This document shows, one piece after another, positions 8,874-19,398 of a stretch of 64,000 nt of DNA. Source of the DNA: CAVURS01 sp963834425 (lineage in GTDB: Bacteria > Actinomycetota > Actinomycetes > Actinomycetales > CAVURS01); assembly GCA_963834425.1 (NCBI GenBank), contig CAWIBR010000016.1, positions 221,876 to 285,875 on the forward strand, in the 5' to 3' direction. The notes below the pieces were generated by a model. It was not told the DNA's origin and did not search any database. It saw nothing but the letters and a program-made list of their open reading frames with translations. Each line of letters opens with the position of its first letter. Positions within the stretch are counted from its first letter, which is position 1. Both the position numbers and the translations under genes were made by a program.

Positions 8874-11244
8874 GTGGCGTTCGAGGCCAACGGCGCGACG
8901 TCTCATCGCTCCGGGCAGGTCGGCACCACCCGCATCGCCTCTCGCATCGCCTCTCGGGTCGCCGCGCGGATCATCGGGCCCGGCCTGATCGCGGTCGCAG
9001 TCGTGGTCGTCGCTGCCCTCGTCCACGGTCAGGGCGCGGTCGGCTTCCAGGCCATGGACGACCTGGCCCAACTGGCCGCCGCTGGGTCGGCCGGGGCCGC
9101 GGCCGCCTCCACTGCCGCCGGCTCTACCGGCCGCCTGCGCTGGTCCTGGATCGCCACGAGCGCCGGCTGCCTGGCCTGGGCGCTGGGCGAAGCCATCTGG
9201 TGCTACTACGAACTCATCGCCGGACGCGAGACGCCCTTCCCGTCGCTCGCCGACGTGGGCTTCCTCCTCTTCCCGATCGGCGTGGTGATTGGGCTCTGGC
9301 TCTTTCCGACCCGCTCCACCGGACGGGCCCGTCTGGCGCTCGACGCGACCATCACCGCCGCCGCACTGCTGACTGTCTCGTGGGCGACAACCTTGCACGC
9401 CGTCGCGCTCTCGGCCGGGGGCGGTCCCCGGTTGGCCTTCGCCGTCTCGCTCGCCTACCCGCTCGGCGACCTGGTGGTGATCGCCATGGTGATCCTCACG
9501 GTCGTCCAGCACTCGGCGTACTCGAGGACATTGCTGCTGCTCGGTGTCGGCCTGGTCTCGATGGCGGTGGCCGACAGCGGGTTCGCCTACCTGACGGCGA
9601 CCGGCCACTACCAGACCGGCGACCCGATCGACGCAGGCTGGATCGCCGCCTTCCTGCTCATCATGATCGCCGCGGCGACGGCTCCGCGGGGGCCGGCCGG
9701 CCACGCCGTCGTCGTCGAGCGCCGGCCCCGGGGCACGTCGTTCGTGCCCTACCTGCCGCTCGTCCTCGCGACCGCGACGGTGTGTATCCAGAGCACCCGC
9801 GGTACGCCGCCCGATGCCGCCGAGCTGGTCATCACTGCCGTTGCCGTCTGCCTCCTGCTCTTGCGGCAGTACGCCACGGTCGTGGAGAACAGGCGACTCG
9901 TGGTGCAGGTGGCGGCGCGCGAAGAACAGCTGCAGGAGCAGGCCTTTCACGATCAGCTCACCGGCCTGGCCAACCGTCGGCTGTTCGCCGATCGGGTCAA
10001 GCACGCGCTCGACCTGCACGCGGTCGACCAGCGCAGCTTCGCGGTGCTGTTCTGCGACCTGGACGATTTCAAGGGCGTCAACGACACCCTCGGACACGCG
10101 GCCGGCGATCACCTGCTGGTGCAGGTCGCCGAGCGACTGCGGTCGGTCTTGCGGACCTCGGACACGCTGGCCCGGCTCGGCGGCGACGAGTTCGCCGTGC
10201 TCGTCGAGGACGGCGAGGACCCGGCCGCGGTCGGGCGGCGGCTGGTCGACGTCCTGCGGGAGCCGTTCTTCGTCGACGACATGCGGCTGGACGCCCGGAT
10301 CAGCGTCGGCGTCACCATCGTCCACCCCGGCTCACCGCCGCCATCGCTGCGCACCCTGCTCAGCCAGGCCGACGTCGCGATGTACGCCGCGAAGCGGGCC
10401 GGCAAGGGCAAGGTCGAGCGCTATCGCAGCGGCATGACCCTGCCCGAGACCGAGGACCTGATGCTCAGCGAGCCGCTGCGCCAGGCTCTCGCCGTCGGCG
10501 ACGTGCGCGCGTTCTTCCAGCCGATCATGGACCTCGGCAGCGGCGGCGTCCGCGGTTTCGAGGCCCTCGCCCGCTGGAACTACCAGGGCACGCTCGTGCC
10601 GCCGCAACAGATGGTTGCCGTCGCCGTTCGATCGGGCCTGGTCCGCCAACTCACCGCGAGCATGCTGGAGCAGGCCTGCGCGCAGCTGGCCGCCTGGAGC
10701 GCGGACCTCGGCCATGACTGGTTGCAGGTCGCGGTCAACATTCCGCCACACCAGGTCGTCGACCTCGACCTACCCGGCGCAACTGGCCGATGCCATTGCG
10801 CGACACGACCTTTCGGCTCACCAGTTGATCGTCGAGATCACCGAGGACGGCCTGCTGACCGACCTCGATGCTGCTCGCCAGGTCACCCACGAGCTGCGCG
10901 AGGCCGGCGTCTCGCTGGCCCTCGACGACTTCGGGACGGGCTACTCCTCGCTGGCTCATCTGCACGAGATCCCCTTGACGACGCTGAAGGTCGATCGCGC
11001 GTTCGTCGTCGGCGTCAACGAAGACCCACAGGTGGAGCGGTTCATGCACGCCGTCCTCCGCCTCGGCGAGGACCTCCAGCTCGGCGTCGTCGTCGAGGGC
11101 GTCGAGACGGCAGCCCAGGCCGACACGTTGCGGCGCCTGGGCTGTCGGATGGCTCAGGGCTACTACTTCGCCCGGCCGGCACCGGCCGACGCACTGACCG
11201 CCTTCGTCGCCCGACCCCAGACTGGGGCGCGGTTGCTGACCTGA
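8874..11244 (+). CDS. Membrane GGDEF-EAL protein (c-di-GMP turnover), one frameshift
   Basis: About 789 residues with the GTG start behind GGAGGTG. About eight membrane segments (residues 35-345) form a sensor module. Next comes a GGDEF domain with HDQLTGLANRRLF, an intact RLGGDEF active site and an RTSD inhibitory I-site five residues before it. The EAL domain has FEALARW, VEITEDG, ALDDFGTGYSS, LKVDRAF and VVEGVET, all intact. A single inserted base near 10770 separates HQVVDL from YPAQLADAIARHDL, so the EAL C-terminal half reads in another frame. Both activities look competent. The family usually runs one direction under membrane control. It ends 17 bp from the convergent GH9 gene. Confidence 0.88.
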
Positions 11245-11261
11245 CTCGTGCGCCGCCCGGC

Positions 11262-13170
11262 TCAGCGGCCGAGTGCGTAGGCCAGGATGCCGCTCGCCGT
11301 GAAGTCGTCGGCCGGCTCGTCGCTCGGCCAGGCCGCCACCTCGTCCAGGAAGGTCGCCGCCCGGGTGTCGAAGGGCTTGAACCGGTCGACGCCGTCGGCG
11401 GGACAGGCCTTCGCCCCGTCCGGCACGCCGAGGTCGGTGAACTGGTCAGACCCGTTGGGGCCGTTGACCACCGCGCCCACCGCGACTCGGCGGCCACCGG
11501 TCAGACTGCCGGACAAGTTGGCCACCTGATGCTGCGGGCACAACGGGTAGGTCGTGCCCTCGCCGATCACGAACGACGTCCCCCAGGCGTTGGCTCCGAA
11601 GACCCAGTCCCGTTGGCGGGCCGCGAACGCGTCGTACCGGTGTGAGCCGGTGACCCGCGCATAGAGCTCGGCCGTCGCGACCAGCCCGAGCTCGTGGCTC
11701 ACGGCGTCGTAGTCGGTCACGATCGCCGCGGAGCCGAACGGGTCATGGGCCGCTCGGGCCACGGCTGTGTCCAGCTGGCTGCGCAGGTCAGCGACGACCA
11801 GCCGCCGGGCCGCGCTACCGCGGTGGGCCGCGGTGAGCTCGGCGGCGAGCTCGGCATGGGCCAGTGCGCTGGTGTCGTAAAGGTTGAGCGAGTCATGGTC
11901 GGTGCTCCGCGACATAGATCCGGGCCCAATGCTGGGCGGCGGTGAGCCAGCTGCCGGCCCGCGGGTCATGCAGCAGCCGGGCGGCCGTCGCCGCTTCGGT
12001 CGTGCCCAGCTCCATGTCGTCGGCCCACGAGCTCTCCGGGTAGTAGCCGTTCGGGTAGGTCGAAACCAGGGTGCCGACCTCCCGGGTCTTCGCATCGGCC
12101 AGCAGCGCGGCGGCTTTGGCCAGATCTCGTCGAGCGCCGGACCGGTCGGTCTTCACCTCCAGCTGGGCCTGCAGCGCGAAGGCCGCCGCGACCCGGCCGG
12201 CCAGGTTGGGGCTGATCTTCTGGCCCGGCGCGTTGGCCGCGAAGAGCGGGCGATGGGAGATGAAGTAGTCCGGCGAGCCGACGGCTGGGTTCGCGGCGTC
12301 GTCCGCTTCCGGCAACCGCCACACATCGTGGTCGCCGAGCACGTTCAGCCGGTCACTGCCGCTGCCGATGCCCACCTGCGCGTAGAGCACGCCGGCCTTG
12401 GGGTCCCACATCTTGGCCAGCCAGTCGAGGCCGTGGCTCGTCTCGGCGGCCAGGGCCGGGCGCGCCGATGCGCTGTCCCGCAAGGCAACCAGCGTCGAGT
12501 CGAGGACGTACGACGCGGTCTGGGTGAACTTGAGGTAGTCGCCGGCGTCGAACCAGCCGCCCTCGACGTCCCGCTTCGCGGCGCCCGGGACCGGCTTGAG
12601 CGCTGCCGCCAACTCGTCGCTGTCCGGGTCGGTGAACTTCGGTGGCTGGTAGACCGTTGCCGCAGCATCGTCCAGATGACTGGGCTGGCGGTCGAGGATC
12701 CCCGGCACCACGTCGCTGCCGTCGCGTTGCAGGGTCAGGAACGACGTGCCGTCGGCCGTGAGCCGAGCACTCACGGCACTCGCCCAGCCGACCGGTATCG
12801 CCGGCGACGTCGCAGCCGTCGATCCGCTGATCCGCACCCAGTACGTCCCAGGGCGAGCCACCCGGCCCAGATCGATGGGTTGCACCGCGCCGTACGTCGA
12901 GTTCCACCGGCCCGCCGATGGTCCGACCGGGCCCGAGCGGACGACCCGCCCCTCTGGGTCGAGGAGCTGGAACCGCTCACCCCGCAACGCTTTCGGCGCC
13001 ATCACGTAGGCATGAAGGTCTTCGCCCACGGTCGCTCCTGCCTGAGCGACGCGGATCAACGCGCTTGCCGTCTCACTGGCGGCCACTGTCGGCGCGGGGT
13101 TGATCAGCGCGGCGGTCCCCACGGCCAGGCCGCAGGCCGCGGCCACCGCCACGACCGGCCGCCGGTTCAC
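11262..13170 (-). CDS. Secreted GH9 glycoside hydrolase with N-terminal Ig-like domain, frameshifted
   Basis: About 635 residues. The GTG at 13170 overlaps the PIG-L stop (GTGA), which fixes the start. A signal peptide (VAVAAACGLAVGTAAL) comes first, then a CelD_N-like Ig domain (about 40-125). The GH9 (alpha/alpha)6 barrel follows with GGWFDAGDYLKF, which carries the catalytic Asp pair, then SWADDMELGTTEA and, near the end, AWPSDEPADDFTAS with the acid Glu. One extra C near 11909 shifts the frame between IYVAEH and DHDSLNLYDTSAL. GH9 includes endoglucanases and also the exo-glucosaminidase clade found beside BadF-type kinases in Vibrio chitobiose operons. The operon here favours an amino-sugar substrate, but this is inference. 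Confidence 0.83.
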
Positions 13171-13933
13171 GACCCACTCCCAACCCGGCTCCACGAGACC
13201 TCGAAGCCCACGACGTCCGGATGGCCGGATGCCAGCGCGCCGCCGAGGTCGAGGGCCGGGATCTGGGTCGCGTAGCAAGCCATGGCCGCCACCTTTCGTC
13301 GCTGTTGCTCGGGGTCCAGACGATGCACGGTGCGGATCATGGCTGGCCGGGTCCAGCCCGGTAGCGCCGCAGCTCCTCGGCCAGCCAGTACTCGACGTCG
13401 AGGTACGGCGATGGCGCGGGCCGCCCAGTGACCGATGGCGGCCAGCCGTAGCGCAGGCTGTAGGGCACGTCCGCGTAATGATGGACGACGGCGCCCGGAT
13501 CGATCGCGTCGAGCACCGCGTCGCGGACCGCGAGATGGTCCGGGTGGCAACCGATCCCGGCCGGCGCCCACACCTCCACCGCACCCGCCAGCTCCGATCG
13601 CAGGGCGCGCACCAAGCCGGCGTGACTCACGGTCTCGCCGTCCGGGCGGTGCTGGCCGTCGGGGAAGCCCAGCCGAACGATGGTCTGGACGTCGCAGACG
13701 GCCAGCGCAGCGTCGTCCTCGGCGTACCGTTCATGGACGCGAGCCGCCGCGCTCGTCGCGCCCGTCAGCCGGTCCCAGTATCCCAGCGGGGCGTCCGGCG
13801 ACGGAGCTCCGGTGCAGGCCGTGACGACCGTGAGGTCGGGACGGCCCAGCTGCGCTGCGGCGGAGAGCACGACGTCGTCCAGGTGCGGGGAGACGACGAC
13901 GATGCGATGGCGCTCGAGCTCGCGCTCGGACAT
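13167..13933 (-). CDS. PIG-L/LmbE family N-acetylglucosaminyl deacetylase, one frameshift
   Basis: About 255 residues. The N-terminus has the zinc motif SPHLDDVVLSAAA, and a later GCHPDHLAVRDAVL supplies the third ligand and the partner residue. One missing base near 13357 splits EELRRYR from WTRPAMIRTVHRLD. The true C-terminus, ending before the GTGA overlap with GH9, is restored in the shifted frame. PIG-L enzymes remove acetyl groups from GlcNAc-containing molecules: MshB and Mca in mycothiol metabolism, Dac for diacetylchitobiose in archaea. Placement between an amino-sugar kinase and a hydrolase favours a chitooligosaccharide or GlcNAc-disaccharide substrate. No signal peptide was seen, so it is cytoplasmic. 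Confidence 0.83.
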
Positions 13934-13946
13934 CAGCCGACGCCCT

Positions 13947-14975
13947 TCACGGTTCGCGAGCCACCGGGTCGGCGGTCACCGACTCCGGGCCGATGTCATG
14001 AGTGAGGCCCCACTGGCGCAGCCGCTCGTGCGCGCCGGCCGGCGCGGCGATGTCGCCGAGGGCCAGCAGGGCCGAGCCGATGACCGGGGCGACGGTGGCG
14101 TGGCTGATCACCGCCCGCGGCGCAACCTCCAGCACCCCGGAGCGGACCGCGTCGTCGAGCAGCGGCAGCCCGGCTCGAAGCAGGCTGCCACCGAGCACCA
14201 CGTCAGGGTCCAGCTCGGTCAGGTCGAGCCGGCGGATCGCGGCGACGGCGCACGCAACGACCTCCGCGGCCAGCCGCAGGACGATCTCACCGGCCACCCG
14301 GTCGCCGGCGCGGGCCGCGGCGAAGACGGTGGGCGGCAGCTCCAGGACGCGACGCTCGTCCAGCTCGCCCACATGCATCGCGGTCATGACGGCCACCGGA
14401 TCCGGCAGCCGGAAATGCGCCGAGACGGTCTCGGCGAGCACCGTGGCCGGGCCCCGACCGTCGACCGACCGGACCGCGGCGCCCAGGCCGGCCATCCCGA
14501 CGTCGTGGCCTCCGCCCCAGTCGCCGGAGATTCCGCCGAGCGCGGGGAACCGGGCCACGCCGCCGTCCGGTCCGACGCCGACGCAGTTGATGCCGGCACC
14601 GCAGACCACGGCGACCCCCCAGGGCCGGTCGGTGCCGGAACGCAGCAGGGCGAAGGCGTCGTTGTGCACCGATGCCTGACGGACCCACCCCCGGCCGCTG
14701 ACCGCGGCGAGCAGCTCAGCCTCCTCGTGGGGGAGGTCGGCGCCGGCCAGGGCGAAGACGCCAACCGCCAACGGCAGCACCGAGCGCGAAAGCCCAGCCG
14801 CGACAAGTGTTTCCGCGATGAGCTCGTCCAGACACTCCATCGCGCCGGCCAGGCCGAGATGCAAGGGCGCGCAGGTGCGACCCCGCACGGACGAGAGCAC
14901 CTGGCCGGCGTCGTCCAGCAGGAGGACGTCGGTCTTGGAGTTGCCGCCGTCCACGGCCAGCAGGAGCTGGCTCAT
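13947..14975 (-). CDS. BadF/BadG/BcrA/BcrD-type N-acetylglucosamine/glucosamine kinase
   Basis: 342 residues. The ATG at 14975 overlaps the GH4 stop (ATGA), so the longer frame was rejected. The actin-like ATPase core shows phosphate-1 (LAVDGGNSKTDVLLLD), a GAGINCVGV segment, GISGDWGGGHDVG and VLGGSLLRAG near the C-terminus. This is the BadF-type sugar kinase subfamily, whose characterised members phosphorylate GlcNAc (mammalian NAGK-like) or glucosamine (Vibrio GspK). It lies 13 bp upstream of the PIG-L gene in the ABC sugar operon. Expected product: GlcNAc-6-P or GlcN-6-P, or conceivably a phosphorylated disaccharide for the GH4 enzyme. Confidence 0.88.
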   Translation of the reverse strand: MSQLLLAVDGGNSKTDVLLLDDAGQVLSSVRGRTCAPLHLGLAGAMECLDELIAETLVAAGLSRSVLPLAVGVFALAGADLPHEEAELLAAVSGRGWVRQASVHNDAFALLRSGTDRPWGVAVVCGAGINCVGVGPDGGVARFPALGGISGDWGGGHDVGMAGLGAAVRSVDGRGPATVLAETVSAHFRLPDPVAVMTAMHVGELDERRVLELPPTVFAAARAGDRVAGEIVLRLAAEVVACAVAAIRRLDLTELDPDVVLGGSLLRAGLPLLDDAVRSGVLEVAPRAVISHATVAPVIGSALLALGDIAAPAGAHERLRQWGLTHDIGPESVTADPVAREP

Positions 14976-16217
14976 CGCGAGGGCATGGCGTAGGGGAGCA
15001 GCCGAGCCAGCTCCTTGGCCGGATCCCATTGCCCCACCAGGGGATGCGCGAGCAGTGCTCGCCGTACGTCCGCTGTCTCACCTGAGCGCGCGGCCCGGAC
15101 GGCCAGGCGTTCGTACGCCGCGACGTGCTGCACCAGCCCGAGCAGCTCCGGTGCGAGCGGGGCCTGCGGCAGCGGATGCGCGCCCTCGCGGTCGACCGTC
15201 GCCGGCACCTCGACCAGGTCGTCGTCGGCCAGCCCGGCCAACGTGCCGGCGTTGGGCACGTCGACCTCGTGCACGGCACCATCGCCCGTGACCAGCGAGG
15301 TGAGCAGGGCGACGGCGGCCTCGCTGTAGTAGGCCCCGCCGCGCTGTTCGAGCAGGGCCGGCTTGTCGACCAGCTCGGGGTCGCGATAGAGCTCGAGCAG
15401 CTCCTTCTCGATCCGTTGCACCGCTTGGGCTCTGGGCTCCTCGGTCCGTTGCTCCTCGACCACCTGGTCGTGGAAATAGAAGTAGCGCAAGTAGTACGAC
15501 GGCAGCGCGCCGAGCTCACGGATCAGGTCGGCCGGGAGCTCGAGCTGCTCGGCGCACGCGTCCAGGTGCCGGTCGAGCAGCTCCGGCAGCCGGTCCTCGC
15601 CGTCAACCAGCACGCGCCGGATCCAGGTCAGATGGTTCAGCCCGACCTGGTCGACCATCACCTGCGCCGGGCTCGACGCCCAGCAGGCCCGAGATGAACC
15701 GCTGCAAGCCGATCGCGACGTTGCACAGGCCGATCGCTCGATGGCCGGCCTCGCGCAGGGCGCGGGTCACGATGCCGACCGGGTTGGCGAAGTCGACGAT
15801 CCACGCGCCCGGAGCGGCTCGGCGTTCGATCTCGGCGGCCAGGTCCAGCACCACCGGCACGGTCCGCAGCGCCTTGGCCAGCCCCCCGGCGCCGGTCGTC
15901 TCCTGACCCAGGCAGCCGCAGACCGCGGGCACGGTCTCGTCGTGCAGCCGCGCGTCCTGACCGCCGACCCGGAGCTGGATCAGCACTGCGTCGGCGCCGT
16001 CCAGGGCCGCCGACCGGTCGCCGGTCGTCACCAGCGAGCCGGCCCATCCGCCATGGTCGAGGATGCGCTGGGCGAACGACCCGACGACGGCCAGCCGGTC
16101 GGCGTCGGGATCGAGCAGGACCAGCTCGGACACCGGCAAGTCAGCGGTGCGTCGAGCGATGCCCGAGACCAGCTCCGGGGTGTAGGTCGACCCACCTCCG
16201 ACGACGACGACCTTCAT
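14972..16217 (-). CDS. Glycoside hydrolase family 4 (6-phospho-beta-glucosidase-like), one frameshift
   Basis: About 414 residues. The NAD+ site MKVVVVGGGSTYTPEL opens the Rossmann domain. The Mn-binding Cys and His lie in GLCNVAIGLQRF and VGLNHLTW. DFANPVGIVTRAL replaces the usual TNPAGIVTEA. One extra base near 15668 breaks the frame between FISGLLGVEP and VMVDQVGLNHL. GH4 enzymes use NAD+ and Mn2+ for a redox-elimination mechanism, often on 6-phosphorylated disaccharides such as the chitobiose-6-P cleaved by ChbF. There is no PTS here. The partner transporter is ABC type, so phosphorylation must come from the neighbouring kinase, or the enzyme acts on an unphosphorylated sugar. Confidence 0.86.
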
Positions 16218-17111
16218 CTACTTGACCCCCGTGAGCGTGACGCCCTCGACAAAGGCCTTCTGGGCCAGGAAGAACAGGATGATCACCGGGAGCATGAACA
16301 TCACGGTGGCCGCCATCGTGAGGTTCCACTGCACGTGGTGCTGTCCCCGCAGATTGGCCAGGGCCACCGAGACCGTCCAGGCTTTGGAGTTCTCACCGGC
16401 GTAGAGCAACGGTCCGAAGAAGTCGTTCCAGGCGTAGAGGAAGCTGAACAACCCCACGGCGGCGATCGCCGGGCGGGCCATCGGGACGACGATCTGACCC
16501 AGGATCCGCCACTCACCGGCACCGTCCACCCGGGCCGCGTCGACGTACTCCTGCGGGATGGTCAGCATGAACTGCCGCAACAGGAAGATCGAGAACGCGT
16601 CGCCGAAGAAGCTCGGGATGATCAGCGGCGCCAGCGACCCCAGCAGGTGCAGCTTGGCGAACATGATGTAGAGCGGGACGGCAGTCACCTGGGTCGGCAG
16701 CATCATCGTGGCCAGGACGAAGACGAAGGCCACGCCGCGGCCGCGCCACTGCAGCCGGGACAGTGCGTAGGCCACCGGCACGCTGGAGAGGATGACGCCG
16801 ACGGTGGAGAGCCCGGCGTAGAGCACGGTGTTGAGCGTCGCGCGGACCAGCCCGGTCTGGTTGAAGACGTCGACGAAGTTGGCCGGGTGGAACGGCGAGG
16901 GCCACAGCTTCGGACCGGCCGCCTGGTCGGTCGTCATGAACGCCGTCAGGATCACGAACACGATCGGCGCGACGAACATGATGGCCAGCGCGATGATGAT
17001 GCTGCGCTCGGCGACGACGGTCAGCAGGCTGTCCCGGCGAGCTCGACGGGTCTTGGTCTTGGCAGCCGGATCGGTTGCCGCCGCCGCGGCTCCGGTGGTC
17101 AGGGCCGTCAT
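16218..17111 (-). CDS. Carbohydrate ABC transporter permease (MalG family)
   Basis: 297 residues. The ATG at 17111 overlaps the preceding permease stop (ATGA). Six membrane segments are visible, with the ATPase-contact EAA loop EYVDAARVDGAGEWRILGQI near residue 195. The cytoplasmic N-terminus is Ala/Lys/Arg-rich. It ends with TAG immediately before the GH4 start. It pairs with the MalF-type permease as the heterodimeric channel of a CUT1 sugar importer. No ATPase subunit is encoded here, so a shared MsiK-like ATPase elsewhere is presumably used, as is normal in actinobacteria. Confidence 0.94.
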   Translation of the reverse strand: MTALTTGAAAAATDPAAKTKTRRARRDSLLTVVAERSIIIALAIMFVAPIVFVILTAFMTTDQAAGPKLWPSPFHPANFVDVFNQTGLVRATLNTVLYAGLSTVGVILSSVPVAYALSRLQWRGRGVAFVFVLATMMLPTQVTAVPLYIMFAKLHLLGSLAPLIIPSFFGDAFSIFLLRQFMLTIPQEYVDAARVDGAGEWRILGQIVVPMARPAIAAVGLFSFLYAWNDFFGPLLYAGENSKAWTVSVALANLRGQHHVQWNLTMAATVMFMLPVIILFFLAQKAFVEGVTLTGVK

Positions 17112-18037
17112 CAGCGCGCCTCCGGGAGGTAGACCCATCGGCGGGCCACGAGCAGGACGATGCCGGTGATGACCAGGGCGGCGAGGAACAGTACGACGGC
17201 CATGGCCGCGGCGTAGCCCAGCGCGAAGTACTGGAACCCTTGCTGGTAGAGCCAGACCGGATAGAAAAGTGTTGCGCCCTGGGGGTATCCGAGGGCGCTG
17301 CCCTGTCCGGCCCCTGAGTCACCGCCACCGGCCGCGGTCGCGGCGACGAAGCCCTGGGTGAAGTACTGCAAGCCGTCGATGACCCCGGTCACCACGGCGA
17401 ACAGGATGACCGGGCTCACCAACGGGGCGGTGATGTAGAACATCCGTTGCCAGGACTTCACGCCGTCCAGGTCGGCCGCTTCGTAGAGCTCGGCCGGGAC
17501 GTTGAGCAGCGCCGCCAGGAAGATGACCATGATCGAGCCGATCCCCCACATGCCCAGGATGGTCAGCGTCGGCTTGGCCCAGTGCGGGTCGTCGAACCAC
17601 AACGGCTGTGGCAGATGCAGGGCCCCCAGGATCCGGTCCACCGGTCCGGTGTTGGCGTTGAAGATGTAGACGAACCCCAGGGTCGCGGCCACGGGCGGGG
17701 CCAGGGTGGGCAGGTAGAAGATCGTCCGCAGCACCCCGGCCCCCCGCCGTACCTTGGTCAGCAGGTGGGCCACCCAGAACGCGAAGATGATGGTGATCGG
17801 CACCTGGATGGCGATCACCCACAACGTGTTTCGCACTCCGGGCCAGAAGTTCACGTCCGTGCCCATGTAGCGGTAGTTCGCCAAACCGATCCACTTGGCC
17901 GGCGAGAGCAGGTCGTAGTGCTCGAACGACAGCACCACGGTCGCCACCAGGGGGTAGCCGAAGAAGACCAGCATCCCGACGAGCCAGGGGCTCATCATCG
18001 CGACGATCGTCAGCCGGCGCCGCCAGGCGGCTGTCAC
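17111..18037 (-). CDS. Carbohydrate ABC transporter permease (MalF family)
   Basis: 308 residues with six or seven membrane segments. The EAA loop is ELYEAADLDGVKSWQRMFYI. The GTG start overlaps the stop of the solute-binding protein gene (GTGA). An insertion of about 30 residues rich in Gly and Ala (AAGGGDSGAGQG) lies in a periplasmic loop before the last segment, as often seen in DasB/NgcF-like permeases. It is the second gene of the importer, between the binding protein and the MalG-type permease. Confidence 0.94.
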   Translation of the reverse strand: MTAAWRRRLTIVAMMSPWLVGMLVFFGYPLVATVVLSFEHYDLLSPAKWIGLANYRYMGTDVNFWPGVRNTLWVIAIQVPITIIFAFWVAHLLTKVRRGAGVLRTIFYLPTLAPPVAATLGFVYIFNANTGPVDRILGALHLPQPLWFDDPHWAKPTLTILGMWGIGSIMVIFLAALLNVPAELYEAADLDGVKSWQRMFYITAPLVSPVILFAVVTGVIDGLQYFTQGFVAATAAGGGDSGAGQGSALGYPQGATLFYPVWLYQQGFQYFALGYAAAMAVVLFLAALVITGIVLLVARRWVYLPEAR

Positions 18038-19398
18038 GGAGCGCCGCCCCCTGTCGCCTGCTGCACCTGCGCGTTCACCTGCTTGTCGGTGGCGGCCAGG
18101 CCTTGGGCCAGGTCACCGCCGTTGCCGGCCTGGTACTTCTCGACGTACGCCGAGAGGCCGTCCTGGTCGGCTGTGCCACCGGCGCTCGGCGGCGTCGTGG
18201 CGGTGTTCGGGTTGCCGTAGATCTTCAGGAACGTCGCGAACTTCTGGTCCTGGGTCAGGGTCGGGTCACTCAGCGACGCGGTGATGGTCGGCACGTTCTT
18301 CAGCCCGTTGGCCAAGGGGACCTGAGCCGTCGGGTCGGTCGAGAGCCACTTGACCAGCTGCCAGGCGGCCTCGCGCTTGGTCCCGGTGCTGGTGCGTGGG
18401 ATGCCGAGCGAGTTGCCGGTGACGTAGCCCGCGCCGTAGAGCTGCGGCATGTTGTCCGCGGCCGGGAAGGGCGCGGTCGCGTAGTTCAGGTTCGGGTGCT
18501 CGCTGTCGACGAAGGCGGTGCGGTACTCACCGTCGATGTTCATCGCCAGCTTGCCGGTCTCGAACAGGTTCGTGGCCGCGAACTCCGAGTCACCCGCGCC
18601 GGCGCTGAACCGACGCAGCTTGTCGTAGCCGATGGCATCCACGAACTGCTTCTGCCACTGGAGCATCGCCGCCCACTGGGGGTTGCCGGCGAAGTTGCTC
18701 TTGCCCGAGCTGTCCACCCAGGTCGCACCCCACACCGGCGCCACGTGGGCCGGGACCATCTCCATGACGCCCCACAGCGGCATGAAACCCGCGACCTTGA
18801 TGCTGCCGTCGGAGTTGTACTTCGTGAGCTTGACGGCCATCTGGAGCAATTCGCTGGCCGTCTTCGGCGGCGCGGTGTAGCCGGCCGCCTTCAACATGTC
18901 GGTGTTGTAGTAGAGGCCGTAGGTGTCGGCCAGCGCCGGCATGGCGCAGCGGACGTTGTTGAACTGGGTGTAGGTCAGTGAGGCCTTCGGGATCGCCGAC
19001 AGGTCGACGTTGTCCCGCTTGATGTAGGGCCCCAGGTCGATCCAGGCCTTGCTGCCGCAGTAGGTCCCGATGTCGTCGGCGGTGAACGACAGCGCCACGT
19101 CCGGGGCGTTGCCGGCCCGGATCGACTTGATGATCTTGTCGTCGTCGACGCCGCCGACGTTCTTCACCGTGATCCACGGATGCGAGGTGTGGAAGGAGTC
19201 GAGCGTCTTGCCGAGCAGCCCGAGCTCGCGGCCGGTGAAGCCGCTCCACATCGTGATGGTGACCGGCGTGTGGTCGGCCGCGGCCGACGCCGGCGCGCTG
19301 GCCTTGCTGTTACTGGAACCGCCACTGCCCCCGCATGCGGCCAACCCGGCAGCGGTGATGGTGACCGCTGCGATGAGGGGAACGAGCCTGGACTTCAC
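18034..19398 (-). CDS. Sugar ABC transporter substrate-binding lipoprotein
   Basis: 454 residues. The signal peptide ends in the lipobox LAACGGSGG, so the mature protein is tethered to the outer face of the membrane. The extracellular domain is of the MalE/UgpB type (solute-binding family 1), with VTITMWSGFTGREL at the mature N-terminus and AAWQLVKWLST near the C-terminal hinge. The GTG start overlaps the ROK repressor stop (GTGA). Context with GlcNAc-processing enzymes suggests a chitobiose or other amino-sugar oligosaccharide ligand, comparable in role to DasA or NgcE. The ligand is inferred, not visible. Confidence 0.92.
   Translation of the reverse strand: MKSRLVPLIAAVTITAAGLAACGGSGGSSNSKASAPASAAADHTPVTITMWSGFTGRELGLLGKTLDSFHTSHPWITVKNVGGVDDDKIIKSIRAGNAPDVALSFTADDIGTYCGSKAWIDLGPYIKRDNVDLSAIPKASLTYTQFNNVRCAMPALADTYGLYYNTDMLKAAGYTAPPKTASELLQMAVKLTKYNSDGSIKVAGFMPLWGVMEMVPAHVAPVWGATWVDSSGKSNFAGNPQWAAMLQWQKQFVDAIGYDKLRRFSAGAGDSEFAATNLFETGKLAMNIDGEYRTAFVDSEHPNLNYATAPFPAADNMPQLYGAGYVTGNSLGIPRTSTGTKREAAWQLVKWLSTDPTAQVPLANGLKNVPTITASLSDPTLTQDQKFATFLKIYGNPNTATTPPSAGGTADQDGLSAYVEKYQAGNGGDLAQGLAATDKQVNAQVQQATGGGAP

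Noticed and set aside
8640..10325. A 561-codon minus-strand frame opposite the GGDEF-EAL gene.
   Set aside because: Composition (Asp, His, Gln, Arg) and lack of motifs show it is antisense to real membrane and GGDEF coding sequence.
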